From NCBI RefSeq assembly GCF_003858645.1, contig NZ_RQJP01000008.1:1-64000 (forward strand): a DNA stretch of 64,000 bases, written 5' to 3'. The first letter of the stretch is position 1. Every line of letters starts with the position of its first letter. This document shows, one piece after another, positions 55,359 to 63,751 of this stretch. Below the pieces are notes generated by a model. The model made no database searches and was not told the DNA's origin. It saw nothing but the letters and a program-made list of their open reading frames with translations. Made by a program: the position numbers and the translations under genes. This DNA comes from Larkinella knui (GTDB taxonomy: Bacteria > Bacteroidota > Bacteroidia > Cytophagales > Spirosomataceae).

Positions 55359-56861
55359 TTACGCTAAAACCGGTTTTATCACTTTTCCGGCTACGTCTGT
55401 CAACCGGAAGGGGCGCCCCTGAAACTGGTAGGTCAGCTTGGAATGGTCGAAGCCGAGCAGGTGTAGAATTGTGGCCTGCAGGTCGTGAACGTGGACTTTA
55501 TCCTTCACCGCGTAATAACCAATCGGGTCGGTTTCGCCGTAGCTAAAACCGCGTTTGACGCCACCACCCGCCATCCAGACCGTGAACGCATCCAGATGGT
55601 GGTCGCGACCCATGAACGGCATCTCCTGGCCGTCGCGGTTTTCCTGCATCGGCGTCCGACCAAATTCGCCACCCCACACCACGAGCGTTTCGTCGAGCAG
55701 TCCGCGCTGTTTCAGATCGTTCAGCAAAGCCGTAACGGCCTGATCCGACTGTTTGCATTTATCCCGCAATCCGGTTTCAATCGACCCGTCCTTGCTGGTT
55801 CCGTGCGTGTCCCACCCCCAGTCGAACAGCTGGACAAACCGCACACCCCGTTCAATCAACCGCCTTGACAAGAGGCAATTGCGGGCAAATGAACCAACGT
55901 TCGGATCAACGCCGTAGGCATTCAGAATGTAGTCGGGTTCGCTTTTAATATCCATCGCATCGGGCACCGACATCTGCATTTTGAACGCCATCTCATACTG
56001 CGAAATGCGGGTCAGAATTTCCGGATCTTTCACGTCGTCATACTGCTGCTGATTGACTTCGTTGATCGCATCGATGGTTTGTTTCCGGATATCGCGGTTC
56101 ATGCCCTGCGGATTGGAAACGTACAGAACCGGGTCGCCGTCGGTGCGGCACTGAACGCCCTGATACACCGAAGGCAAAAAACCGCTCCCCCAAACCGACT
56201 TGCCCGCATCTGGCTGCTTTCCGCCCGACGCCAGCACGATAAAACCGGGCAGATTATCATTTTCCGACCCCAGACCGTAGGTTACCCACGAACCAATGCT
56301 GGGCCGTCCCAGCCGGGCCGCGCCGGTGTGCATCAGCAACTGCGCGGGGGCGTGGTTGAACTGGTCGGTGTGCATCGATTTGATGAACGTGATCTCGTCG
56401 GCCACGGTTTGCAGGTGCGGCAGGTAATCCGACAGCCAGGCCCCCGACTGACCGTATTGCGCAAACTTGCCCTGCGGCCCGAGCATCTTCGGCACACCGC
56501 GGATGAAGGCAAATTTCTTCCCCTCCAGCAACTCCTGCGGACAATCTTTGCCGTTGTATTTGACCAGTTCCGGCTTGTAATCGAACAGCTCCAGCTGCGA
56601 CGGCGAACCCGCCATGTGGATGTAGATCACCCGCTTCGCTTTCGGCGAAAATTGCGACGGGCGCGGGGTCATGGGCTCGCCCGGGGAGGCTGGTGCGTTG
56701 TTGAGCGCCGTTTTATCGTCGTTTTTACCGAAAAAACCGCAACTGGTCAGGGTTGAACCCAGCGCCATAGCGCCCAGTCCGGTCGTGCAGGTGTGCAAAA
56801 AATGCCGCCGGGTTTCGCGCTGCAAAGCTGCTTCCTGGAGTTCTTTAAGGAGTTTGTTCAT
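55359..56861 (-). CDS. DUF1501 protein, Tat-exported probable lipoprotein (cassette B)
   Basis: 500 aa, co-linear with the cassette A copy over its whole length and identical in long blocks (ETRRHFLHTC, AKRVIYIHMAGSPSQ, PAQLLMHTGAARLGRPS, QLFDWGWD, VVWGGEFGRTPMQENRDGQ). Tat motif TRRHFL at 17-22 and lipobox-like LTSC with Cys41 are both conserved. Differences cluster in the linker after the signal and around residues 280-320. It begins 6 bp after the DUF1549 stop. The close similarity implies a recent within-genome duplication or paired paralogues with the same role; the different flanking genes suggest different regulation. Confidence 0.93.
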   Translation of the reverse strand: MNKLLKELQEAALQRETRRHFLHTCTTGLGAMALGSTLTSCGFFGKNDDKTALNNAPASPGEPMTPRPSQFSPKAKRVIYIHMAGSPSQLELFDYKPELVKYNGKDCPQELLEGKKFAFIRGVPKMLGPQGKFAQYGQSGAWLSDYLPHLQTVADEITFIKSMHTDQFNHAPAQLLMHTGAARLGRPSIGSWVTYGLGSENDNLPGFIVLASGGKQPDAGKSVWGSGFLPSVYQGVQCRTDGDPVLYVSNPQGMNRDIRKQTIDAINEVNQQQYDDVKDPEILTRISQYEMAFKMQMSVPDAMDIKSEPDYILNAYGVDPNVGSFARNCLLSRRLIERGVRFVQLFDWGWDTHGTSKDGSIETGLRDKCKQSDQAVTALLNDLKQRGLLDETLVVWGGEFGRTPMQENRDGQEMPFMGRDHHLDAFTVWMAGGGVKRGFSYGETDPIGYYAVKDKVHVHDLQATILHLLGFDHSKLTYQFQGRPFRLTDVAGKVIKPVLA

Positions 56862-56867
56862 CGGATT

Positions 56868-59612
56868 TTATTCTTTCGTAATCACTTCATCCAGGTTCAG
56901 CATCGTATTGGCCGTCACGGTCAGGGCCGCCAGTTGGGGCGTCGCTTCCTGACAGGACACTAATTGATGGGCATCTTCCGGATGCTGGCGATAATACGTT
57001 TCGGTATTTCGGTAAAGTTTAGTCAGAATCGCCAGCTTTTTCGGCGTCAGATTCCGGAGCATAATCAGCCGGAAACCGGCCTGGATTTGCTGTTCCGGTG
57101 TTTTTCCCTGCAAGATCATCGTCTCGGCCAACCGTTGAGCGGCTTCCACATAGACCGGATCGTTGAGCGTCACCAGGGCCTGCAAAGGCGTGTTGGTGCG
57201 GAGTCGGCGGAGCTGGCAGAACTCCCGGCTCGGGCTGTCGAAGGTAATCATCGACGGATACGGGGCCGTCCGTTTCCAGTAGGTGTACAACGCCCGTCGA
57301 TACCGGTCTTCACCCTGACTCAACTTCCAGGACTCGCCACTGTAGGGCGATTGCCAGATGCCATCGGGCTGGGGCGGCATCACGCTGGGGCCGTATAACT
57401 TGTTGCTCAACAGGCCCGTAACCGCCAGCGCCTGATCCCGCACCTGCTCGGCTCCCAGCCGGACCCGTGGCCCGCGGGCCAGCAGTTTGTTGTAGGGATC
57501 TTTGGCCAGCAGCGCCGGTGACACGTCGGAACGTTGGCGGTAGGTGGCCGAAACCACGATTTTCTTCAGTAATTTTTTGACACTCCAGCGGTCGGTTTCC
57601 ATAAAATCGACGGCCAGCCAATCCAACAGTTCACGGTGCGTGGGCTGAATGCCCTGCGTGCCGACATCCTCGACGGTTTCCACAATACCGGTTCCGAACA
57701 ACTGCTCCCAAAACCGGTTGACGGCCACCCGCGCCGTGAGCGGATGTTCGCGACTCACCATCCATTTCGCCAGGCCCAGGCGGTTTTTGGGCAATTCCTT
57801 CGCCATCGGCGGCAAGGATTTCGGCACATCGGGCTTCACTTCCTTACCTTTCACCAGCCAGTTCCCGCGCTGAAAAACGTACGTTTTGCGGGCCAGATCG
57901 CCGGTTCCTTCAAACATAATGGGCGTCGATTCGGGCCGGGTATTCAGAATTTGGGCCAGCTTCAAATCCATTTCACCCAAGGCCGTTGCGGGTTGCCCCG
58001 GCAGGGCCGCCTGGAAAGATACCCACTTGATTTGAATCCACTCTTTGGGTGTCTCCGGACTGGTCGCCGTCACATACAGATCATGGTGGCCCGCTATGTT
58101 GGGCAACGGGAAAATCATGGTGCTATCCCGGCTGGCCGGTGTGGGAGCTGTCAGCAGAACCGGGCCGGTCAGACTATCCCGGCGCAGCGTCAGAATGGCA
58201 TTTTTACCCTTCGTTCCCCAGGCCATGATCAACCGGTTTTTACCCGTCAGGTCAACGTTTTTGATCCGGCCGGAGCCGCCGTCCTGCATCACGAAATACT
58301 TGGCATCCAGCAGCGACGCCTTCACGTATTTGTCGAAGTCGTGGGAGTTGATCTTGGGTTCGGTAATCCGGACAAATTTCATCACGTCCTGAACCTGCCG
58401 GGGTTGTTTGAGGTGGCCTTTCAACCAGGTATGTAATTCCTGAACCTTCAGCGAATCTTCTTTCTGATAAAACCGCAAGGTCGGCGTTTCGGTCGTTACG
58501 TCCTCGTCGCGGGAGTTGTTGAAGAACGCCATGTATTTGTAATATTCTTCGTTGACAAACGGGTCATACGGATGCGTATGGCATTGCACGCAGCCGAAGG
58601 TGGTTCCCTGCCAGACGTCCCAGGTCGTATTGACCCGGTCCATGACGGCCGCCACGCGAAACTCTTCATCCTGCGTACCGCCTTCGTCGTTGGTCATCGT
58701 GTTGCGGTGAAAACCGGTCGCAACCAGTTGGTCATCCGTCGGGTTCGGCAGCAAATCGCCCGCCAGTTGTTCCACCGTGAACTGGTCGAACGATTTGTCC
58801 TGGTTAAAGGCTTCGATGAGCCAGTCGCGATACCGCCAGATGGTCCGGCCCGGGTCGCGTTCGTAGCCTTTCGTATCGGCATACCGGGCCAGATCGAGCC
58901 ACATGCCCGTCCAGCGTTCACCGTAGGCCGGAGACGCCAGCAGCCGGTCCACCACCTTTTCGTAGGCATTGGGCGAGGTGTCGGCCACAAAATCCGCCAC
59001 TTCTTTTTCCGTCGGCGGCAAACCCGTCAGATCGAGCGAAACCCGGCGAATCAGCGTCGCTTTGTCCGCTTCGGGCGATGGTTTCAGGTTTTCTGTTTTG
59101 AGTTTATCGAGAATAAAATGGTCGATTTCGTTTTTCGCCCAGTTCAATTCGTCATTTTCAACGACGCCCAACCGCGACCAGAACGTTCCGATTTTCGGCA
59201 CTTCCGGTTTTTCAACCGATTGATACGCCCAGTGATCACCCCATTCGGCACCCTGATCGATCCATTTCCGCAGCGTCTCGATTTCTTCCGGTTTCAAAGG
59301 GGGCGCTTCCAGCGGCATGCGTTCGTCGTGGTCGGTGAGCGTCAACCGGCGGATCAGTTCACTGTTGTCGGCGTCGCCCGGTATAATGGCTAATTTTCCG
59401 GATTTCCCCGGTGCCAATGCTTCGTTCTTAAACAGCAAGCTATAATTCGACGCTTTTTTGACGCCCCCGTGGCAGGCAATGCAATTTTTGTTGAGAAGGG
59501 GCTTGATTTGGGTATTAAAATCCACTTTATCCTCGAAGATTCCGAGGAACGAAGAAAGGGTAAGAGCTACCACCACGGCCAACCCACCAACCACCAGGAG
59601 TTGAGGTTTCAT
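56868..59612 (-). CDS. Planctomycete-type cytochrome-like DUF1549/DUF1553 protein (cassette B)
   Basis: 914 aa. Signal anchor at residues 4-24 and the haem site CIACH at Cys44/Cys47/His48 coincide with cassette A. The second CxxCH is CVQCH in TTFGCVQCHTHPYDPF. The DUF1553 segment carries GLAKWMV, VAVNRFWEQLFGTGIVETVED and SREFCQLRRLRTNTPLQAL. It is nine residues shorter than its paralogue owing to small deletions (for example in the MAKELPKNRLGLAK region). The shared promoter module of cassette A is absent upstream, so the two copies are probably controlled differently. Confidence 0.93.
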   Translation of the reverse strand: MKPQLLVVGGLAVVVALTLSSFLGIFEDKVDFNTQIKPLLNKNCIACHGGVKKASNYSLLFKNEALAPGKSGKLAIIPGDADNSELIRRLTLTDHDERMPLEAPPLKPEEIETLRKWIDQGAEWGDHWAYQSVEKPEVPKIGTFWSRLGVVENDELNWAKNEIDHFILDKLKTENLKPSPEADKATLIRRVSLDLTGLPPTEKEVADFVADTSPNAYEKVVDRLLASPAYGERWTGMWLDLARYADTKGYERDPGRTIWRYRDWLIEAFNQDKSFDQFTVEQLAGDLLPNPTDDQLVATGFHRNTMTNDEGGTQDEEFRVAAVMDRVNTTWDVWQGTTFGCVQCHTHPYDPFVNEEYYKYMAFFNNSRDEDVTTETPTLRFYQKEDSLKVQELHTWLKGHLKQPRQVQDVMKFVRITEPKINSHDFDKYVKASLLDAKYFVMQDGGSGRIKNVDLTGKNRLIMAWGTKGKNAILTLRRDSLTGPVLLTAPTPASRDSTMIFPLPNIAGHHDLYVTATSPETPKEWIQIKWVSFQAALPGQPATALGEMDLKLAQILNTRPESTPIMFEGTGDLARKTYVFQRGNWLVKGKEVKPDVPKSLPPMAKELPKNRLGLAKWMVSREHPLTARVAVNRFWEQLFGTGIVETVEDVGTQGIQPTHRELLDWLAVDFMETDRWSVKKLLKKIVVSATYRQRSDVSPALLAKDPYNKLLARGPRVRLGAEQVRDQALAVTGLLSNKLYGPSVMPPQPDGIWQSPYSGESWKLSQGEDRYRRALYTYWKRTAPYPSMITFDSPSREFCQLRRLRTNTPLQALVTLNDPVYVEAAQRLAETMILQGKTPEQQIQAGFRLIMLRNLTPKKLAILTKLYRNTETYYRQHPEDAHQLVSCQEATPQLAALTVTANTMLNLDEVITKE

Positions 59613-59753
59613 ACGAAAAGGTTCAGGTTTCAGGGTTTTCGACTCCTTATAAAGAGTTGAAAAAAGGTAATGTACTGAATTCTACTACAAAAATTAGAAA
59701 AAATCCGCACTTTTCCGCGTTCTCATGGGAGAATGATCGGTGTGCAATCACAA

Positions 59754-59784
59754 AAAGCCCGATCCGTGTTTCCGGTCGGGCTTT
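59754..59784 (-). terminator. Intrinsic terminator, probably of the permease gene
   Basis: On the minus strand AAAGCCCGA, a 13-nt loop, TCGGGCTTT and a run of Ts (TTTTTG). It lies about 205 bp after the permease stop codon, beyond the repeat cluster. Confidence 0.65.
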
Positions 59785-59837
59785 GACTGCTCCCGGGCTT
59801 TTCCGGGTCGTAACTACCGTGAATTATGGTTAATGAG

Positions 59838-59953
59838 GCTCCAGAGGAGCTTTCTGTTACCAGAATTTTAGCGATTGACTATTCAGGACGCTCCTCCGGA
59901 GCTTATCGCTTGTTCGGCACCGGTTTTCTATCAACAGGGAGCCCCTCCGGGGC
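59838..59953. repeat. Cluster of three 13-bp palindromes with 51-52 bp spacing
   Basis: GCTCCAGAGGAGC (59838), GCTCCTCCGGAGC (59890) and GCCCCTCCGGGGC (59941) start 52 and 51 bp apart. The spacers share only scattered similarity (TGTTACCAGA; CTATCAACAGGGA). Each palindrome is a five-base stem with a three-base loop. Placement in an intergenic region right after a coding end suggests a repetitive extragenic palindrome family or its RNA product. Confidence 0.6.
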
Positions 59954-59989
59954 AAATCCGAAATCCGCGTTAATCAGGTTATCAAGTTA

Positions 59990-62377
59990 TTACTCACTCC
60001 GCAGACTTTCCACCGGGTTGGTCAGGGCCGCTTTTACACTCTGGAAACACACGGTCAGGAAAGCAATGGCAATGGCCAACATTCCCGCCAGGGCGAATAC
60101 CCACCAGGCCGGATCAAGCTTGTATTCAAAGTTTTGCAGCCATTGACTCATCGCATACCAGGCAATGGGAGAAGCAATGACGATGGCGATGAACACCAGT
60201 TTCATAAAATCTTTCGATAGCAACATCACAATGCTGGCCACCGACGCGCCGAGTACTTTCCGAACGCCGATTTCTTTGGTGCGTTGCTCGGCGGCAAAGG
60301 CCGTCAAACCAAACAGGCCCAGACAGGCAATCAATACCGCCAGAACCGTAAAGGTCAGCAGGATCTGACCCTGCTTCTGTTCTGCTTTGTATTGCTGTGA
60401 AAAGTTTTCATCCAGAAAATGAAAATCAAGCGTATTGGCCGGATCGAACGTTTGATAAACCGACCGGATGTGGGCCAGTGCTTCGGTTACTTTTGTGGGC
60501 TGAATCCGAACGTATACATTGTCTTTGTCCAGCGGGGCAGGCATCTGCAACACCAGTGGCTCGATTTTATGCTGAAGAGAATAGGTATGAAAATCCCGGA
60601 CAACACCCACCACGCGGGCTTCGGCCGTGTGCTTTTCCTGATCGATGTAGTATTTCACTCGCTTGCCGATGGGCTCTTTCCAGCCAAGTTGCTTCACCAG
60701 GGTCTCATTGACCAATACCGCACCTGCCAAATCGCTTTTGAACGATTCGGAGAAGTTTCGTCCGCTCAGTAGTTTGATCTCCAGGGTCTTGAGATAGTCG
60801 GGATCGACCGAAAACTTCTGCACCACCTGCGTACTGGCTGAAATCGCGCCGTTTTGCTCAAAGAACATGCCGTTACCGCCGATGTTGTTGTTGCCAATCG
60901 GATTGCTGGCGGCCGACGCGCTCTCAATCAACGGGCTTCGCAGCAGAGCTTCTTTGAGGGCCTCGATGCGCTGGCGGGTTTCCTGGCTGTCAATGTGAAA
61001 TGTGAGCACCTGTTCTTTGTTAAATCCTAAATCCTTGTGCATCACAAACTCCATTTGCCGGTACACCAGGCCCGAACAGGCAATCAGCGCAATCGTGGCC
61101 ACAAACTGGAACACCACCAGCGACTGCTTCAGAAAGCTGCTGCCCGATTGGCCGCCAGACTGCCCCCGCAAAGCCGCTATCGGCCGGAAACCCGACAGCA
61201 TCAACGCGGGATAGAGACCGCTCACCGCACCAAGCACGAGCGACAGCAGGGTAACCACCACGACCGTAGTCGATAGATCAGGGATTGACAGCGCTTTATC
61301 GGCCAGTTGGTTGAAAAAAGGCAAGGCCACCACCACCACGACGGTACTGACCAGACCCGCCAGGAACGTCATGAGCATCGACTCGGTCAGAAATTGCCCG
61401 ATGAGTTGCTGCCGAAACGACCCGATGGCTTTCCGAACGCCAACTTCGCGGGTCCGTTTCAGGGCGCGGGCCGTATATAAATTCACGTAATTGATGCAGG
61501 CAATCAGCAGAATCAGGGCCGCCACGACCGCAAAAATGGACACCGTGCGCGCGCTGCCATTCGGGCTGATTTCATAGTCAAGCTGCGAGTGGAGGTGAAT
61601 CGACGTCAGGGGCTGGAGTTCCATGCGGTACGTCACACCATCTCCCAGTTCTTTTTTCAGGTATTTCTGGTAAAAACCGGGCAGCTTGGCTTCCAGCGTT
61701 TTGGAATTGCTTCCTTCGGTCAGCAGCAGATAGGTATACAGTTCAGAATTCTGCCAGCCACTGGTATAATTAGTTGGCAGCGAGCGCAAAGCTTTGAATT
61801 GCAGATGGGAATTGGCCGGCACATCGTCCATAACCCCCGTAACGGTATTGGGAAAATTGTTACTGAAATTAACGACTTTTCCAACGGCTTTTTGAGCATC
61901 CCCGAACAGACTTTCGGCCACACTCTTCGTCAGAACGATGCTTTGCGGTTTACTCAGCGCCGAAGCCGGATCGCCATACAGAAGCGGAAAGGTAAAAACC
62001 TCAAATACCGCCGGGTCCGTGAAAAAAATGTTCCCGACTTCTATTTTTTTATCATTGAACGTGATGAGTCCCCCGCCTTCCGTGTTGAACCGAACGGTTT
62101 TTTCAACTTCCGGGTATTCGTTTTTCAGGGCGGGTCCATACGGCGCCGAGGTCGGGGCCAGTTTGAGGTTTCCGCCCGGCCACTGGGCATAATGCACCAC
62201 CCGGACAATGCGATCCGCTTTGGTATGAAAACGATCGTAGCTTAGTTCATCAACGACGTACAGTCCCATCAACCAGACGGCTGCCATCCCAATGCCGAGT
62301 CCAACGACGTTGAGACCACTGAAGAGCTTGTTTTTCCAGAAAGTCCGGATCGTAATTTTTAGGTAGTTCTGTAACAT
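59990..62377 (-). CDS. ABC transporter permease, double FtsX/MacB_PCD type
   Basis: 795 aa. Two copies of the MacB periplasmic core plus FtsX pattern. The first N-terminal helix is VVGLGIGMAAVWLMGLYVVD, with FSGLNVVGL just before it. ALKRTREVGVRKAIGSFRQQ at about 310 and AEQRTKEIGVRKVLGASVAS near 705 are the paired coupling regions. The C-terminal helices end NPVESLRSE. The family exports peptides, siderophores or antimicrobials, or acts mechanically, with an ATPase encoded elsewhere; none is adjacent. Upstream are a sigma-54-like promoter and two operator-like sites, suggesting stress- or damage-induced expression. Confidence 0.93.
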   Translation of the reverse strand: MLQNYLKITIRTFWKNKLFSGLNVVGLGIGMAAVWLMGLYVVDELSYDRFHTKADRIVRVVHYAQWPGGNLKLAPTSAPYGPALKNEYPEVEKTVRFNTEGGGLITFNDKKIEVGNIFFTDPAVFEVFTFPLLYGDPASALSKPQSIVLTKSVAESLFGDAQKAVGKVVNFSNNFPNTVTGVMDDVPANSHLQFKALRSLPTNYTSGWQNSELYTYLLLTEGSNSKTLEAKLPGFYQKYLKKELGDGVTYRMELQPLTSIHLHSQLDYEISPNGSARTVSIFAVVAALILLIACINYVNLYTARALKRTREVGVRKAIGSFRQQLIGQFLTESMLMTFLAGLVSTVVVVVALPFFNQLADKALSIPDLSTTVVVVTLLSLVLGAVSGLYPALMLSGFRPIAALRGQSGGQSGSSFLKQSLVVFQFVATIALIACSGLVYRQMEFVMHKDLGFNKEQVLTFHIDSQETRQRIEALKEALLRSPLIESASAASNPIGNNNIGGNGMFFEQNGAISASTQVVQKFSVDPDYLKTLEIKLLSGRNFSESFKSDLAGAVLVNETLVKQLGWKEPIGKRVKYYIDQEKHTAEARVVGVVRDFHTYSLQHKIEPLVLQMPAPLDKDNVYVRIQPTKVTEALAHIRSVYQTFDPANTLDFHFLDENFSQQYKAEQKQGQILLTFTVLAVLIACLGLFGLTAFAAEQRTKEIGVRKVLGASVASIVMLLSKDFMKLVFIAIVIASPIAWYAMSQWLQNFEYKLDPAWWVFALAGMLAIAIAFLTVCFQSVKAALTNPVESLRSE

Positions 62378-62432
62378 TTCAGTAAACCGTTGACGTTATA
62401 AGCCGTATTTCTGTACGCTGCCTGATCAATTC

Positions 62433-62447
62433 CCAAATGCCGTACCA
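62433..62447 (-). promoter_or_regulatory. Sigma-54-like -24/-12 promoter of the permease gene
   Basis: Minus strand TGGTACGGCATTTGG matches the sigma-54 consensus TGGCACG-N4-TTGC at all positions except C4 and the last base (the -12 GC is GG). The predicted start is near 62421, giving a leader of about 44 nt before the ATG at 62377. The -12 mismatch makes this tentative. Confidence 0.4.
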
Positions 62448-62500
62448 AACCAGTAAGACAAAGATTATCAGATACTTATAAAAAGTTAATTTTAAATTGT

Positions 62501-62538
62501 GTCCGCAAATGGACGTTAATTTTGACCGTTAGTGGACA
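62501..62538 (-). promoter_or_regulatory. Two tandem palindromic activator sites upstream of the permease gene
   Basis: Plus strand TGTCCGCAAATGGACG (62501-62516) and TGACCGTTAGTGGACA (62523-62538), both of the form TGWCC-N6-GGACR. They start 22 bp apart, two helical turns, and lie roughly 80-117 bp upstream of the predicted sigma-54 start. This is the classic arrangement of enhancer sites for an NtrC-type activator. Confidence 0.55.
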
Positions 62539-62543
62539 ATCGG

Positions 62544-63566
62544 TCAGCGCACCGCCGGTTCCAGCAACTGGATCGTTCCGGCGTCGGCATCCAGTTCGGC
62601 TTCGATGCCCAGTGGAACGGTGAATTTGTGCGTAATGTGGCCGATCATGGCCCCCGAGTAGGCCGGTTTTTTCAATGGAATAATATGATCGCGGAAAACG
62701 TCTTCCAGCGTCAGCGAACCGTACCCTTTGCCGGGCTCGCAGTCGGTGCATTTCCCGAAAACGAAACCGCCAATCTGATCCAGAACGCCCGCCAGTTTGA
62801 GTTGTGTAATCATGCGGTCCATCCGGTAAACGTCTTCGCCAATGTCTTCCAGAAACAAAATGCTGTCTTTCCAGTCGGGCAGGTATCGGGACCCCATCAG
62901 GTGGCTCAAAACCGTCAGATTTCCGCCCAAAAGCCGCCCGCGGGCTTTGCCGGGGTGGAGCGTAGCCACCCGGTCTTTCACCTGCGCCAGCAAATCGCCT
63001 TTATCGTGCGGATTTTCCATCAAAACCGCCTGGCCGTCCATCAGCGTCTGACGGAAATAGTTCACCGTGAACGGATTGAACGTGGCCGACCCCACCGGGC
63101 CGTGCATCGTCACCAGTCCGGTTTGCGCGTAAATCCCCAGTAACAAGGCGGTAATGTCGCTGTAGCCGACCAGGATTTTCGGATTCCGGCGAATCACGCT
63201 GTAGTCGAGCAGCGGCAACAACCGGGCGCACCCCCAGCCGCCGTGCATGGCCATGATGGCGTTTACGCTGGGGTCGGCAAACAGCGCGTTGAGGTCGGCC
63301 GCCCGGTCGGCGTCGGTTCCGGCGAGGTAGCCGTAGCGGTCGAAAACGTGTTTGGCAATAATGGTTTTGAACCCCAGCGCCTGCAACGATTCCACGGCGA
63401 CCTGAACGGTTTCGTGCGTAAAAGCCGGGGCCGCCGGACCCACCAGCGCAACGGTATCACCGGGTTTGAGCCGGGGCGGTTTGACGGCGGTAACCGGTGG
63501 ACGAAAAGCCGTGGTGGCCGCGGCAGCGGTGAGGATTTGCAAAAAGTTTCGGCGGGAGAACGACAT
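62544..63566 (-). CDS. Tat-exported S66-family LD-carboxypeptidase
   Basis: 340 aa. Tat signal SRRNFL at residues 4-9 followed by an alanine-rich stretch. The mature protein begins PPRLKPGDTVALVGPAAP and has AIMAMHGGWGCARLLPLLD. The catalytic Ser136 lies in GYSDIT, and His310 in IGHITHKFTVPLG completes the Ser-His-Glu triad (the Glu probably in LEDIGED). S66 enzymes cleave the L,D bond of murein tetrapeptides during peptidoglycan recycling or, in MccF relatives, give self-immunity to microcin-type antibiotics. A Tat signal indicates periplasmic action, which fits peptidoglycan turnover. It precedes the permease on the same strand, but the control region between them argues for separate units. 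Confidence 0.93.
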   Translation of the reverse strand: MSFSRRNFLQILTAAAATTAFRPPVTAVKPPRLKPGDTVALVGPAAPAFTHETVQVAVESLQALGFKTIIAKHVFDRYGYLAGTDADRAADLNALFADPSVNAIMAMHGGWGCARLLPLLDYSVIRRNPKILVGYSDITALLLGIYAQTGLVTMHGPVGSATFNPFTVNYFRQTLMDGQAVLMENPHDKGDLLAQVKDRVATLHPGKARGRLLGGNLTVLSHLMGSRYLPDWKDSILFLEDIGEDVYRMDRMITQLKLAGVLDQIGGFVFGKCTDCEPGKGYGSLTLEDVFRDHIIPLKKPAYSGAMIGHITHKFTVPLGIEAELDADAGTIQLLEPAVR

Positions 63567-63751
63567 GGACGGGAAACGAGTAGTAAGAATTGACGGAAAA
63601 ACAGTACCAATATAAATCAGAATACGGACCGATCCCTTACTTTAGAAGGTATTCGGGCATTCTTAAAAAAATTTAAAATATTTTCATTGGTGTTACGGAT
63701 CAATATGACGAATTTTGCCGCACCGCACGAACCACAATTTACCATTCCGTT

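Larger units (their letters stand above)
59613..59989. other. Intergenic region between cassette B and the FtsX-like permease gene
   Basis: 377 bp. It contains the cassette B promoter region (59613-59700, AT-rich), a terminator for the permease gene (59754-59784) and a cluster of spaced palindromes (59838-59953). The 106-codon plus-strand frame at 59826-60146 runs through the palindromes and into the antisense of the permease gene, and is not supported. Confidence 0.6.

Noticed and set aside
59838-59953. Possible CRISPR array
   Set aside because: Only 13-bp palindromes recur and the rest of each unit varies. There is no 25-40 bp conserved repeat and no cas gene.
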